Notes under the pieces: generated by a model
Told to the model about the DNA's origin: nothing
Seen by the model: the letters and a program-made list of their open reading frames with translations, nothing else
The model's database searches: none
Made by a program: the position numbers and the translations under genes
Shown: piece after piece, positions 1 to 8,642 of the stretch
Numbering within the stretch: position 1 is the first letter of the stretch
Layout: the number at the start of each line of letters is the position of its first letter
Assembly: GCF_000967655.1 (NCBI RefSeq)
Contig: NZ_JXYA01000011.1
Coordinates: 80,400-144,399 of the forward strand
Source of the DNA: Pseudoalteromonas rubra
GTDB lineage: Bacteria; Pseudomonadota; Gammaproteobacteria; Enterobacterales; Alteromonadaceae
Direction: 5' to 3'
DNA length: 64,000 nt

Positions 1-27
1 GACGATGTCGAAGATGTCGTCTGGGAG

Positions 28-1167
28 GTGATGGATGAACTCAAGTGGATGCTGGTCGAAAACGATTCGTTCAGGTTCGCAGTGAGTAATGCATTGAGCT
101 GCGCAATAGCCAGCTCCTATGGGTGGCCCGAGTCACCCTTACACACTGCGCAGCACAGTTCCTCACTGTGGATTTGGCGAGAAAAAGAGGCTGTTGATTT
201 CTTCACATTTTTTATCGCGTTTTTGGTCAATATCCCAACGCCACAGAGCAGCGTGTTGTTTTATCTGTGTCTCTATGGCCTGTTTCACCAAAACCCGGCC
301 GCATCCGAACTCTTCTGTCAGGGGGAGGGGTTGCAGTGGAGCCACCGTTTTATCCGCGCCAGAGGCCGGTTTATGGACAGCTCTGCATCCTGGTCGATAG
401 AGTGCCAAGCGGTGTGGCGAAAGGCGATGGGTGAGCAGTCCTGGCAGCGCTTTGCTATTCCCGCGAATGGGTTTGAAAGTTACAACCAGTTCTTCACCCG
501 CGAGCTTCGCGACCCCATTCAGCCAGCCAGTGACGAGGAAAGCCATTATATTGCGCCTTGTGATGGCATCGTGAATGTCGTTAATCAAAACCTTGGCCCT
601 TTCTCTCAGTTGGGTACTAAATTTGAAACGTCGCTGGATGTGACCACCTTGCTGTATGGCAGTGAGCACAGTGAGGCTTTCTACGGGGGGACTGCAACCT
701 CAACGGTGTTACTGCCTACAGACTATCACCACATTCATGCCCCCATCAGTGGCACGATTGTCGAATCTCGCCTGGTCGGTTGTGACAGTGGCGTGGTGTT
801 CGGCATGTCCGGGCAGTTTGAGCGGTTTTACAACGACGGTAATGTTGGCGGTTACAAAACGCATTATGGCGCATTTGGCGTGTACCACCGTTACTACATC
901 ATTATTGAAAACCCGGTGTATGGCAAAGTGGCGCTGATAGCAATTGGTCTTGACGATGTGAACTCGATTGTTTTTAAGGATCACGGTCGCACCCAGTCTT
1001 TGGCTGATGATCCCCCATTTCCAGTGGGCAGTACCGTGCAGGCCGGGCAAAAGCTGGCATGCTTTCAGTACGGTGGTTCAACCGTGTTGACCTTGTTTCA
1101 ACAAGGCGTATACCCCGCTATTCGAGTTAAGCAAGGTGCATCGTTAGGCGCGCTGAGTCCGATCTGA
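28..1167 (+). CDS. phosphatidylserine decarboxylase-like protein
   Basis: The C-terminal two thirds resembles phosphatidylserine decarboxylase, the enzyme that makes phosphatidylethanolamine with a pyruvoyl cofactor. I see DYHHIHAPISG, like the conserved histidine region of the family, and a GGST motif at residues 349-352 where the family self-cleaves (usually LGST); Ser351 would become the pyruvoyl group. The first ~150 residues are an extra N-terminal region, as in the longer non-canonical decarboxylase relatives, so this is probably not the housekeeping Psd. The frame is open to the window edge and the GTG at 28 has a poorly placed GGAGG, so the real start may lie upstream. The RND adaptor follows 61 bases downstream. 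Substrate is unproven; other amino-acid decarboxylations occur in this family. Confidence 0.75.
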   Translation: MMDELKWMLVENDSFRFAVSNALSCAIASSYGWPESPLHTAQHSSSLWIWREKEAVDFFTFFIAFLVNIPTPQSSVLFYLCLYGLFHQNPAASELFCQGEGLQWSHRFIRARGRFMDSSASWSIECQAVWRKAMGEQSWQRFAIPANGFESYNQFFTRELRDPIQPASDEESHYIAPCDGIVNVVNQNLGPFSQLGTKFETSLDVTTLLYGSEHSEAFYGGTATSTVLLPTDYHHIHAPISGTIVESRLVGCDSGVVFGMSGQFERFYNDGNVGGYKTHYGAFGVYHRYYIIIENPVYGKVALIAIGLDDVNSIVFKDHGRTQSLADDPPFPVGSTVQAGQKLACFQYGGSTVLTLFQQGVYPAIRVKQGASLGALSPI

Positions 1168-1228
1168 GTTGTCCAGTATTGGAGCCGATCACATTTCATA
1201 CTAATTTTACTTATGAGAGAGTCTATTT

Positions 1229-2326
1229 ATGGTCATTAAACGTTGGCTGCTCACACTGATCGCGTGCGCATGTGTTGTGGGTTCCCTGACCACATTCAAA
1301 GTACTACAAATACAGCAAGCCATTGCTTATGCTGAGTCTTTTCCTGAACCTTCGGCGACAGTAGAAGCGGTTAAACCTGTCTCCAGAATGTTACAGCACA
1401 GAATTGAAACCATTGGCGAAGTTATCACGCCGCAAACGATTGAGTTGCGCAATGAATTGGAAGGGCGTGTGGTTGCTGTGAACTTTGATTCTGGTCAGAA
1501 AGTCAAAGCTGGGCAGGTGTTACTGCGTCAGGATACGTCAGAGGAGCGCGCGCAGCTGGCGGCATTACGCGCGAAATCCAAACTGGCGAAAGCAAAACTG
1601 GAACGTACCAAGCGGCTGGCCGAACAGAACACAGCCAGTGCCGACCGGTTAGATAATGACCGCAGCGAATACCTGGTTATCCTTGCCGAAATCGAGGCGC
1701 TACAAACGCGCATTGAACGCAAGACCCTGGTTGCCCCATTTGATGCAACCGTTGGCTTGCATGAGCTGGCAGTCGGTGAGCTATTGTCTGCCAATACCCA
1801 TATTACCACTTTGGTTGGGGCGCAGGATTACGTCTGGGTTGACTTTAAAGTGCCCTACAGAAGTACAGATCAGTTTGCTGAGCGCAAAGTCTGGGTCGAA
1901 TTTACCGATGGCCGGCAAACACACGCTGAGGTGATTGCTAAAGAAACATTGTTGTCTGAGTTTTCCAGAACACAAAAGTATCGTGCCAGGTTACCTGGGG
2001 TGCTGCCAGCAAATACGCCACTGAGAGTATTTGTCCCGCTGGGAGAGCCAACCAGTGAGCTTTATGTACCGAGCAGTGCGGTATTGCAAGATGGCATGGG
2101 CCATTATGTGTATAAGCTCGAAGGTGAGCAGGCACAGAACCAATACCGGGCAGTTCGCCAGCCTGTGACACTGATACGCAGTGAGCAGGAGCTGGCGGTG
2201 ATCAGTGCCGGCGCAGATCTCAATGAAGCGCACCTGATAGCGGCCAATGGGGCTTTCAAACTGCAAGAGCAGTTGCTGGTGTTTGTCTCTGAGCGTGAAA
2301 CCGGCAAAGGGGCAAATCAGTTATGA
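1229..2326 (+). CDS. RND efflux periplasmic adaptor (membrane fusion protein)
   Basis: HlyD/AcrA-type adaptor of 365 residues that would link the inner-membrane pump encoded next to an outer-membrane channel. Residues 7-25 form a hydrophobic N-terminal signal or anchor. A lipoyl half-motif with GxVVAVNFDSGQKVKAGQ lies near 85-105, a coiled-coil hairpin rich in Arg, Lys, Glu and Ala at about 105-165, and the second lipoyl half and beta-barrel (KTLVAPFDATVG) follow. There is no lipobox, so it is probably anchored by the N-terminal helix. It overlaps the pump gene by ATGA, which implies translational coupling. No TolC-like gene lies nearby, so a channel encoded elsewhere is presumably used. Confidence 0.93.
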   Translation: MVIKRWLLTLIACACVVGSLTTFKVLQIQQAIAYAESFPEPSATVEAVKPVSRMLQHRIETIGEVITPQTIELRNELEGRVVAVNFDSGQKVKAGQVLLRQDTSEERAQLAALRAKSKLAKAKLERTKRLAEQNTASADRLDNDRSEYLVILAEIEALQTRIERKTLVAPFDATVGLHELAVGELLSANTHITTLVGAQDYVWVDFKVPYRSTDQFAERKVWVEFTDGRQTHAEVIAKETLLSEFSRTQKYRARLPGVLPANTPLRVFVPLGEPTSELYVPSSAVLQDGMGHYVYKLEGEQAQNQYRAVRQPVTLIRSEQELAVISAGADLNEAHLIAANGAFKLQEQLLVFVSERETGKGANQL

Positions 2327-5300
2327 TGAATACTCAAAAGCGGTTTGTCGATGTGTTTGTCAGGCGGCCCATCTTGGCCGTGGTGCTGTCATTATTATTA
2401 CTGCTGCTGGGGCTGCGTGCGGGGGTAGAACTGCCTATCTCGCAGTATCCTCAGGTAGAAAGTTCCTCTTTGGTTGTGACCACCACTTATGTGGGCGCCT
2501 CAGCTGAGGTGGTTGAGGGCTTCATTAGTGCGCCGATTGAGCGGGTGGCTATGACACTGCCGGGTGTGGATTATGTCGATGCCAAAACGGTTGAGGGGCT
2601 CAGTACCGTGACAGCCTGGATGAAGCTGAACGAGGACAGTTCCACGGCTCTGGCTGAGTTAGCTTCGCGGTTAGATCAAATCAAATATGAGCTACCACAG
2701 GGAGCGGAAGATCCGGTTGTCAATGTTGTGCGAGCAGACCGGCCTGCGGCGGTATTTTATCTCGATGTGGTCACCGATCATTACTCACGCGCCGAAGTAA
2801 CGGATTATCTCACCCGATATGTAAACCCCTCACTGGCGTCTATTGAAGGCGTGCAACGCATTGGCCTGGAAGGGGGCCGTAAGCCTGCGATGCGAGTCTG
2901 GCTTGATCCATCAAAAATGCTGGCCTTTAACATCAGTGCAGAAGACATCAACAGCGCGTTGCAACGCAACAATGTGATCTCGACCCTGGGGCAAAGCAAA
3001 AACCAACAACGCCGCATTAATATTCTTGCCAATACAACGCTCACCAGCGCACGCGAGTTTGAACAGATGGTGATCCGTGAGCATGAGAATGCGCTGGTGC
3101 GTCTGGCCGATGTCGCAACGGTTGAGCTGGGCGAAGAGGAAGGGGCGCTGAATGCGCGTCAAACACAAAGTGATGCGGTGTATATTTCTGTGTGGCCCTT
3201 GCCGGGTGCGAATGAATTGGCAATTGGCAATGCGTTATACGACCAGATTGAAGAAATCAATCAGACGTTGCCCAGCGGGCTGGAGATCCGCATTGGTTTT
3301 GATGGCACCTTATTTATGCGCGATGCCATCAATGAGATATTCATCACGCTCGTTGAAACCATCCTGCTGGTAGGCGTTGTGGTTCTGCTTTTGATGGGCT
3401 CCTTTCGCACCGCAGTTGTGCCGCTTATTACCATCCCCATTTCTATTTGTGGCGCGGTAGCTGCGATGTATTTAATGGGTTTCTCGCTCAACTTACTGAC
3501 CATTCTGGCAATCGTACTGAGCGTGGGCTTGGTTGTGGATGATGCCATTGTCATGGTCGAAAATGTCTCCCGATATATGAGTCAGGGGGTGCCTCGCATG
3601 CAAGCCGCGTTAATGAGTGCCCGCCAGTTACTCAATCCCATCATCGCGATGACCATTACTTTAGCCGTGGTTTATGCGCCTATCGGGTTTTTATCCGGGC
3701 TGACCGGTGTGCTGTTTAAAGAGTTTGCGTTTACTCTGTCTATCTCCGTGATTATTTCGGGCCTGGTCGCATTGACCTTGTCGCCCGTACTGAGCGCATA
3801 TGTCTGTGCGCCCGGTGGTAAGGAAAGCTATTTGACACTGCGTGTGAACCGCTTGTTTGCTCGTCTGACGAATCGCTATAGCAAGATGCTGAATGTCGTT
3901 TTTAAATGGGATGTGCAGATCTTGTTTGGTGGCGTCATTATTGCGCTGCTGGTGGTGCCTTTCTATATGTTTTCTCACAAAGAGCTGGCGCCCATCGAGG
4001 ACCAAAGCAGTATCAATATTATCTTTGAAGCTGCGGGGGACTCGTCGCTGGAGTACACCACGGATTATATGCAGGACGTGACAGCGAGTATGATGCAGGT
4101 GCCTGGCGCCAAATCCATGTGGCAACTGATTGGCCCTGGAGGCGGGTTCGGCGGTATTGAGTTCGTGGACTTTGCTGATCGCGACATGGCTGTACAGGAC
4201 ATGCTTGAGGATATCTATATCAGCGCGTCACAAGTCACAGGGCTGACGGTATTTCCGGTGCTGTTTCCCGCGCTACCCACTGCCGGTAACTTTGATGTTG
4301 AGCTGGTGGTACAGTCCGGCGACTCCCGGGAAGAAATGCTCGAATATGTGCACAAAATGATTGGCGCGGCATATCAAAGCGGCCAGTTCCTGTTTGTCGA
4401 TACCGATCTGAAAATAGACTTGCCACAGGTGGAGCTGAAACTAAACCGCGAGCGTATTGCCGATTTGGGCATGGATATCGCCGATGTGAGCCAGCAGCTG
4501 GGGGTGTTAATGTCGGGCGATCACGTTAATCATTTTGAGCTGGCGGGCAAAGCATATCGCGTTATTCCCATGATAGAAGGCCATGCGCGACAATCGCCGG
4601 AATCACTGCTGGCGCTCCATCTGCGTGCTCCATCGGGTGAGCTTATTCCCGTGTCTATGATAGCGGATATCGAGCATGTTGTTGCACCACGCGCGCTGGG
4701 TAAGTTTCAGCAGCAAAATGCGTTCAGGATCTTCGCAGGGTTAGTGCCCGGTACCACCAAAGAGCAGGGGCTGGCGACCCTGGAGGAAGCAGCTAAAGGC
4801 CTGTTGCCAGAGACGTATAGCATTGATTATGCGGGAGAGTCTCGTCAGTTAAGGCAAGAGGGCAATACCTTGTTTGGGGTATTATTGTTGGCCTTGCTGT
4901 TTGTGTATTTTGTCTTGTCGGTACAATTTAACAGCTTCCGGGATCCTCTGATTGTGCTCATCGGCTCTGTGCCGTTGGCTTTGTCGGGTGCTATGCTGTT
5001 TCCTTTCCTTGGGCTGACCACCATTAATATTTACTCGCAGATCGGGTTGATCACCCTGGTTGGCCTTATTGCGAAAAATGCCATCCTGATCATTGAGTTT
5101 GCCAATCAGTTGCAGCGTGCCGGTAAGGCAAAAGCCGATGCCATTGTTGAAGCCGCCAATACGCGTTTGCGACCTGTGTTGATGACCACCGCTGCAACGG
5201 TGCTGGGTCACTTCCCGCTGGTGCTGGTATCTGGCCCGGGAGCTGAAGCACGTAACAGTATTGGTATCATCCTGGTGTTTGGCATGCTGATAGGCACCAT

Positions 5301-5415
5301 CTTTACCTTGTTTGTGTTGCCATGTGTCTACCGGCGTCTGGCTGAAAACCACCATGCCGCTGAGGATGCGGAGTTTGGGGGCACTGAGAAAACGCAAGGG
5401 CTGGCAAGTGCCTAG
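2323..5415 (+). CDS. RND efflux pump, inner-membrane permease (HAE-1 type)
   Basis: A 1030-residue proton-driven multidrug exporter of the AcrB/MexF superfamily, of normal length. It begins with the usual cytoplasmic-helix start and RRPILAVVLSL first membrane helix. It has two large periplasmic loops (about 40-330 and 555-860) and two sets of transmembrane helices. The helix-4 motif VVDDAIVMVENV contains the paired Asp residues of the proton relay, and the second half has the matching GLIAKNAILIIEF. It is the last gene of the operon and is followed by a strong hairpin. Substrate cannot be read from sequence; antibiotics, dyes, bile-like compounds or endogenous metabolites are all possible. 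Confidence 0.95.
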   Translation: MMNTQKRFVDVFVRRPILAVVLSLLLLLLGLRAGVELPISQYPQVESSSLVVTTTYVGASAEVVEGFISAPIERVAMTLPGVDYVDAKTVEGLSTVTAWMKLNEDSSTALAELASRLDQIKYELPQGAEDPVVNVVRADRPAAVFYLDVVTDHYSRAEVTDYLTRYVNPSLASIEGVQRIGLEGGRKPAMRVWLDPSKMLAFNISAEDINSALQRNNVISTLGQSKNQQRRINILANTTLTSAREFEQMVIREHENALVRLADVATVELGEEEGALNARQTQSDAVYISVWPLPGANELAIGNALYDQIEEINQTLPSGLEIRIGFDGTLFMRDAINEIFITLVETILLVGVVVLLLMGSFRTAVVPLITIPISICGAVAAMYLMGFSLNLLTILAIVLSVGLVVDDAIVMVENVSRYMSQGVPRMQAALMSARQLLNPIIAMTITLAVVYAPIGFLSGLTGVLFKEFAFTLSISVIISGLVALTLSPVLSAYVCAPGGKESYLTLRVNRLFARLTNRYSKMLNVVFKWDVQILFGGVIIALLVVPFYMFSHKELAPIEDQSSINIIFEAAGDSSLEYTTDYMQDVTASMMQVPGAKSMWQLIGPGGGFGGIEFVDFADRDMAVQDMLEDIYISASQVTGLTVFPVLFPALPTAGNFDVELVVQSGDSREEMLEYVHKMIGAAYQSGQFLFVDTDLKIDLPQVELKLNRERIADLGMDIADVSQQLGVLMSGDHVNHFELAGKAYRVIPMIEGHARQSPESLLALHLRAPSGELIPVSMIADIEHVVAPRALGKFQQQNAFRIFAGLVPGTTKEQGLATLEEAAKGLLPETYSIDYAGESRQLRQEGNTLFGVLLLALLFVYFVLSVQFNSFRDPLIVLIGSVPLALSGAMLFPFLGLTTINIYSQIGLITLVGLIAKNAILIIEFANQLQRAGKAKADAIVEAANTRLRPVLMTTAATVLGHFPLVLVSGPGAEARNSIGIILVFGMLIGTIFTLFVLPCVYRRLAENHHAAEDAEFGGTEKTQGLASA

Positions 5416-5442
5416 TAATCACTGCCACTGATTTTGCCGATA

Positions 5443-5480
5443 GGGATCTGCCGCAGTGATGCTGTCGGCAGATCCCATTT
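5443..5480 (+). terminator. probable terminator of the RND operon
   Basis: An 11-bp perfect stem, GGGATCTGCCG (5443-5453) pairing with CGGCAGATCCC (5466-5476), encloses a 12-base loop and is followed by ATTT. It sits 27 bases after the pump stop codon. The T-run is short, so termination may be partial. Confidence 0.6.
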
Positions 5481-5502
5481 AAGCCAATCCCAGAGTAACT
5501 CG

Positions 5503-5524
5503 TGAGTAACTCATGAGTTACTCA
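5503..5524. repeat. 22-bp perfect palindrome between convergent genes
   Basis: TGAGTAACTC-A/T-GAGTTACTCA is self-complementary across all 22 bases and is preceded by a direct copy of one arm (GAGTAACTC at 5493-5501). It lies 18 bases past the MFS gene stop codon on the opposite strand. It may be a terminator stem for that gene or a protein-binding site; there is no T-run on either side. Confidence 0.5.
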
Positions 5525-5541
5525 GCCCCTCTTTGCTCGCC

Positions 5542-6903
5542 TTACTTATCGTGTGCTGCACCTTGTTTATTATTGTCTTCCGGTTGCGGTACATCATCGG
5601 GCTCTTGTTCCGCTGGATCGTAGTCACGGGGCTGGGTGTCGCCCACTTCATCTTCATCCACAACCAGCATTTGTTCATGTGCTGTGGTTTCTTCAATCCG
5701 CGGGTCCATGGTGGCGGCCAGCGGTGAGTTAGTGACATCGGAGGTGCCCACCACGTAGTCGCTTGGTTCGGGGCGCTCGGCTTTTTGTCGTGAGTTGATG
5801 TACGTGAGCAGGGTAAACATCAGCACCGTGAGCAGCGCAATCGAGGCATACAGCGCCTGATGACCAAAGGCGGCCATCAGCTGGGCATTGACCGCAGAGC
5901 CAAGCGCTGCACCGCCACCAAAGGCGACCAGCAGCGCCGAAGAAACGCCAACCCTGTCTTCGTCATCAACACGCGAGTTTGCCAGCGCAGATGACAACGG
6001 ATATAAGGTAAACGCAAACAGACCAAAGATAAAACTCAACACATAGGCGGTTTGCTGCGAAGCAGGCAATAAAAACAGCAGCAGGCTCACCATACCAATG
6101 ATCACCGCGTTGCTGCGCAGCAAAATACTACGGCGGATCTTGTCTGAAATGATACCCATCGGCCATTGTGCCAGTAGCCCGGCAAAAATGGTGATCGACA
6201 TAAACAGGGCGATTTCTTCTGCGTTAAAGCCTGAAGAATGCGCGAAGGTCGGTGCAAGGCCATAAAAGCTGCCGTTGATGATCCCGGCAAACAGAATGGC
6301 AGTCATTGACTGGGGCACCTTACGGATGTAACTAAATAGGCTGACCTGAATGGGTTTGAGTGGCTTGGGGTGGATCCTGCGGGTAGTTGAAATCGGAATG
6401 ATCCCGACCGACAGCGCCATACAAACCAAAAACAACGGTGCGTAGCCCAACTCTGGAAAGTGCGACAGCGCATATTGCCCCGCCACCATGCCCAGATATG
6501 AGGTGATCATGTAAAAAGAGAACACCCGGCCACGGGATTCCGGTGCTGCCTGCTCGTTCAGCCAACTTTCGAGCACCATGAAGTTACACATCATCCCGAG
6601 CCCGACAATTAAGCGCAGCGCCAGCCAGATATAAATATTATCGCTCACCCCGTGGGCAGCCACACAGGCGGTGACCGCCGCGGTGCTGGCTGCAAAGGTG
6701 CGGATGTGCCCCACCGATTTGATCAGGTGATAACCCAGTTTAGAGCCCAGTAACAGGCCCAGGTAATAACACGAAGTCAGCAAGCCTATCCAGAAGGTCG
6801 AGACCCCTTGCTTGCCCAGATATAAAGCCAGATAGGTGGTCAGTAAACCTGTACCACCGATCAAAAACAGGTTGGTAAAATAGAGCGACGGGAATGATTT
6901 CAT
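5542..6903 (-). CDS. MFS transporter with acidic C-terminal tail
   Basis: A 12-helix major facilitator protein of 453 residues, similar in pattern to the YcaD-like branch (MKSFPSLYFTNLFLIGGTGLLT start, GLLLGSKLG in the loop 2-3 region). Helices occupy about residues 5-385. The last ~75 residues form a hydrophilic tail very rich in Asp, Glu, Pro and Gln (for example VVDEDEVGD) that most carriers of this family lack. The gene stands alone, convergent with the RND operon. Substrate is unknown. The tail could mediate regulation or partner binding, but nothing in the sequence shows which. Confidence 0.88.
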   Translation of the reverse strand: MKSFPSLYFTNLFLIGGTGLLTTYLALYLGKQGVSTFWIGLLTSCYYLGLLLGSKLGYHLIKSVGHIRTFAASTAAVTACVAAHGVSDNIYIWLALRLIVGLGMMCNFMVLESWLNEQAAPESRGRVFSFYMITSYLGMVAGQYALSHFPELGYAPLFLVCMALSVGIIPISTTRRIHPKPLKPIQVSLFSYIRKVPQSMTAILFAGIINGSFYGLAPTFAHSSGFNAEEIALFMSITIFAGLLAQWPMGIISDKIRRSILLRSNAVIIGMVSLLLFLLPASQQTAYVLSFIFGLFAFTLYPLSSALANSRVDDEDRVGVSSALLVAFGGGAALGSAVNAQLMAAFGHQALYASIALLTVLMFTLLTYINSRQKAERPEPSDYVVGTSDVTNSPLAATMDPRIEETTAHEQMLVVDEDEVGDTQPRDYDPAEQEPDDVPQPEDNNKQGAAHDK

Positions 6904-7015
6904 TTGATTATTATTTATACGCCAATACAGTCACATAGTAGATGAACAATGGCGCTTTGACTAGCAAACTTTAGGTCAGAAAGGGTGAGTACCTGCGCAT
7001 TAGCGTCGGGTCAGC

Positions 7016-7031
7016 GGGGGCACCGGCCCCC
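7016..7031 (-). terminator. GC-rich hairpin after the metallo-beta-lactamase gene
   Basis: GGGGGC and GCCCCC form a perfect 6-bp stem with a 4-base loop, 16 bases beyond the stop codon of the leftward gene. No T-run follows on that strand, so intrinsic termination would be weak. Confidence 0.35.
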
Positions 7032-7046
7032 AACACAATGACACTC

Positions 7047-8054
7047 TTACAGCGCCCGTGCAAACATTGCCCAAAACATCACCCGGACGTGTGATTTGGC
7101 TACAATATCAAACTCTTCTTCTCTGCCCGCGCGGTACTTTTCTGCCATTTTAGCGTGCGCAAAGTCGATCACCTCATTGGTATAACCGGCATACCAGCTG
7201 AAAGGCGATTCACCCTTAAAGTGCTCGGCAAACTGGGCTTTGGCCAGTCCGGCATGAATAAAGGTCTGCACATCCCGGATATAGTCCTGAACGAACTGCA
7301 CATCGGCTTTGTAGCCCAGATTGCTGTGGCCGGTGACCATCACGTCCCAGTCCAGCGCCATCAGAGTATCTATGTCATTTTTGTAGGCAATAGCGTCTTC
7401 AACGTTCGAGAAGCTGCGAAATTCTAGCTGATCCGGGTGGACCAGATCGATGGCATGGATGATGGTGCGTCCCTGATCCTGAATTAATAACGCCGTGTTG
7501 TCCTGAGTATGACCATTAAAGTTGCTAAGTGTTTTAAATGTGTGGCCTTCGAACTTAAACGTGTCGCCTATGATCTGAGTGACTGGCGCGGGCGCTGTCA
7601 CCTTGTGAGAATGTAGTGCATCGCGTACCTCTGCGGTGGCGTAAATCTCAATGTGGGTGTCGGCCAGTGCTGTTTGGATAAGCCTGGAGTCGCCCACATG
7701 ATCGGCATGGGCGTGGGAATAGACGATGCCACTGAGCGGCTTGTCAGTGAATGATTTAATGGCGGCGAGCAATTGTTTGCCTGTGCCGTGCGGGGCATCG
7801 ATTAGCAGCACACTGTGCTGGCCTATCACCGCCGTGACATTGTAATTGGCCACGGATATCCAGTACACATTCTGGCTTAGCCGCTGCACTTCATATGGTT
7901 TCACAAAACGTTCTCGGTGGCTGCCTGCTACTTTCTGATGGTGTGCTGCTATCTCAGTGGCAGAGGCGGGTTTGTAAATAAAGTCACCAGCCAGAGCGGT
8001 GGTGGTTGAAAGCATAGCCAGTGCGCCGAATAAAGCATATTTTGATGTGGTCAT
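7047..8054 (-). CDS. secreted metallo-beta-lactamase-fold hydrolase
   Basis: A 335-residue MBL-fold enzyme. The zinc motif HAHADH is intact (YSHAHADHVGDSR) and further ligands are visible in FNGHTQDNT and VTGHSNLG. I chose the ATG at 8054 because it follows AGGAA at good spacing and opens a clear signal peptide (TTSKYALFGALAML to TALA|GDF), so the product is periplasmic or secreted. Upstream in-frame starts would only add a non-signal extension. The gene is divergent from an HxlR regulator that may control it. The long C-terminal helical part after residue 250 distinguishes it from classical beta-lactamases. Quinoprotein-relay-type, alkylsulfatase-like or lactonase activity is equally possible. 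Confidence 0.85.
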   Translation of the reverse strand: MTTSKYALFGALAMLSTTTALAGDFIYKPASATEIAAHHQKVAGSHRERFVKPYEVQRLSQNVYWISVANYNVTAVIGQHSVLLIDAPHGTGKQLLAAIKSFTDKPLSGIVYSHAHADHVGDSRLIQTALADTHIEIYATAEVRDALHSHKVTAPAPVTQIIGDTFKFEGHTFKTLSNFNGHTQDNTALLIQDQGRTIIHAIDLVHPDQLEFRSFSNVEDAIAYKNDIDTLMALDWDVMVTGHSNLGYKADVQFVQDYIRDVQTFIHAGLAKAQFAEHFKGESPFSWYAGYTNEVIDFAHAKMAEKYRAGREEEFDIVAKSHVRVMFWAMFARAL

Positions 8055-8110
8055 GAGTGTTTCCTGATGCAGTCGTGTTACGTTTCTCAGGGCCAGCCAG
8101 CACAATATGT

Positions 8111-8160
8111 GCCCTTAAAACTAATAAAAGTATCAAAATGGCCCTTAGTATCTTTTTGAA
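8111..8160. promoter_or_regulatory. divergent control region with spaced direct repeats
   Basis: The gap between the MBL gene and the HxlR gene contains AGTATC at 8129-8134 and again at 8147-8152, 18 bases apart. GCCCTTA occurs at 8111-8117 and 8141-8147, so a whole unit appears duplicated. The position suits an HxlR operator that overlaps both promoters. This is inference from arrangement only. Confidence 0.4.
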
Positions 8161-8229
8161 ACTATAGAGTTCAGATATACTCAGATCAAGTAAGCACCAA
8201 TTTGTAAGCTAGTATGGCTGGGGTAACCA

Positions 8230-8583
8230 ATGACAAAAAACAAGGCGTTACGCACAGAAGAAAATGACATTAATTTAGGTGGCTGCCCGATGACCTCAGT
8301 CATGAACGTGATCGGCGGCAAGTGGAAGGTGATCATCCTGTTTCACCTGCGTGACAACACGCTGCGTTTTGGTGAGTTGAAAAAGCGCATTCCAAAGATC
8401 ACGCAAAAGATGCTGACTCAACAGTTGAGAGAGCTTGAAGCCGACGGATTGGTCTCTCGTGAGGTGTATGCCGAGGTGCCGCCCAGGGTGGAATACACCA
8501 GTACTTCATTATCGGATGAGCTTAGGCCAATTCTGGATATGCTGTGCGAATGGGGCCAGCGGCAACAGCGCCAGAAAAACTAA
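8230..8583 (+). CDS. HxlR-family transcriptional regulator
   Basis: A 117-residue winged-helix protein of the HxlR (DUF24) family. It has the family hallmarks: a Cys near the start (GGCPMTSVMNVIGGKWK), the FGELKKRIPKIT recognition region, MLTQQLRELEADGLVSREVY, and the wing VPPRVEYTSTSLS. HxlR proteins often sense aldehydes, quinones or oxidants through the N-terminal Cys (about residue 19 here). It is transcribed away from the secreted MBL hydrolase, which suggests it regulates that gene and itself. A strong hairpin follows within a few bases of the stop. Confidence 0.93.
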   Translation: MTKNKALRTEENDINLGGCPMTSVMNVIGGKWKVIILFHLRDNTLRFGELKKRIPKITQKMLTQQLRELEADGLVSREVYAEVPPRVEYTSTSLSDELRPILDMLCEWGQRQQRQKN

Positions 8584-8610
8584 AAAAGGCGACACCCAGG
8601 TGTCGCCTTA
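8584..8610. terminator. bidirectional terminator
   Basis: A perfect 11-bp stem, AAGGCGACACC (8586-8596) with GGTGTCGCCTT (8599-8609), is flanked on the left by a run of A. Read leftward this gives a stem followed by TTTTTT, an ideal terminator for the convergent protease gene. It also abuts the HxlR stop codon. Confidence 0.85.
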
Positions 8611-8642
8611 CATCTTACTCTCAATATCACTTTGTTTGGTGT

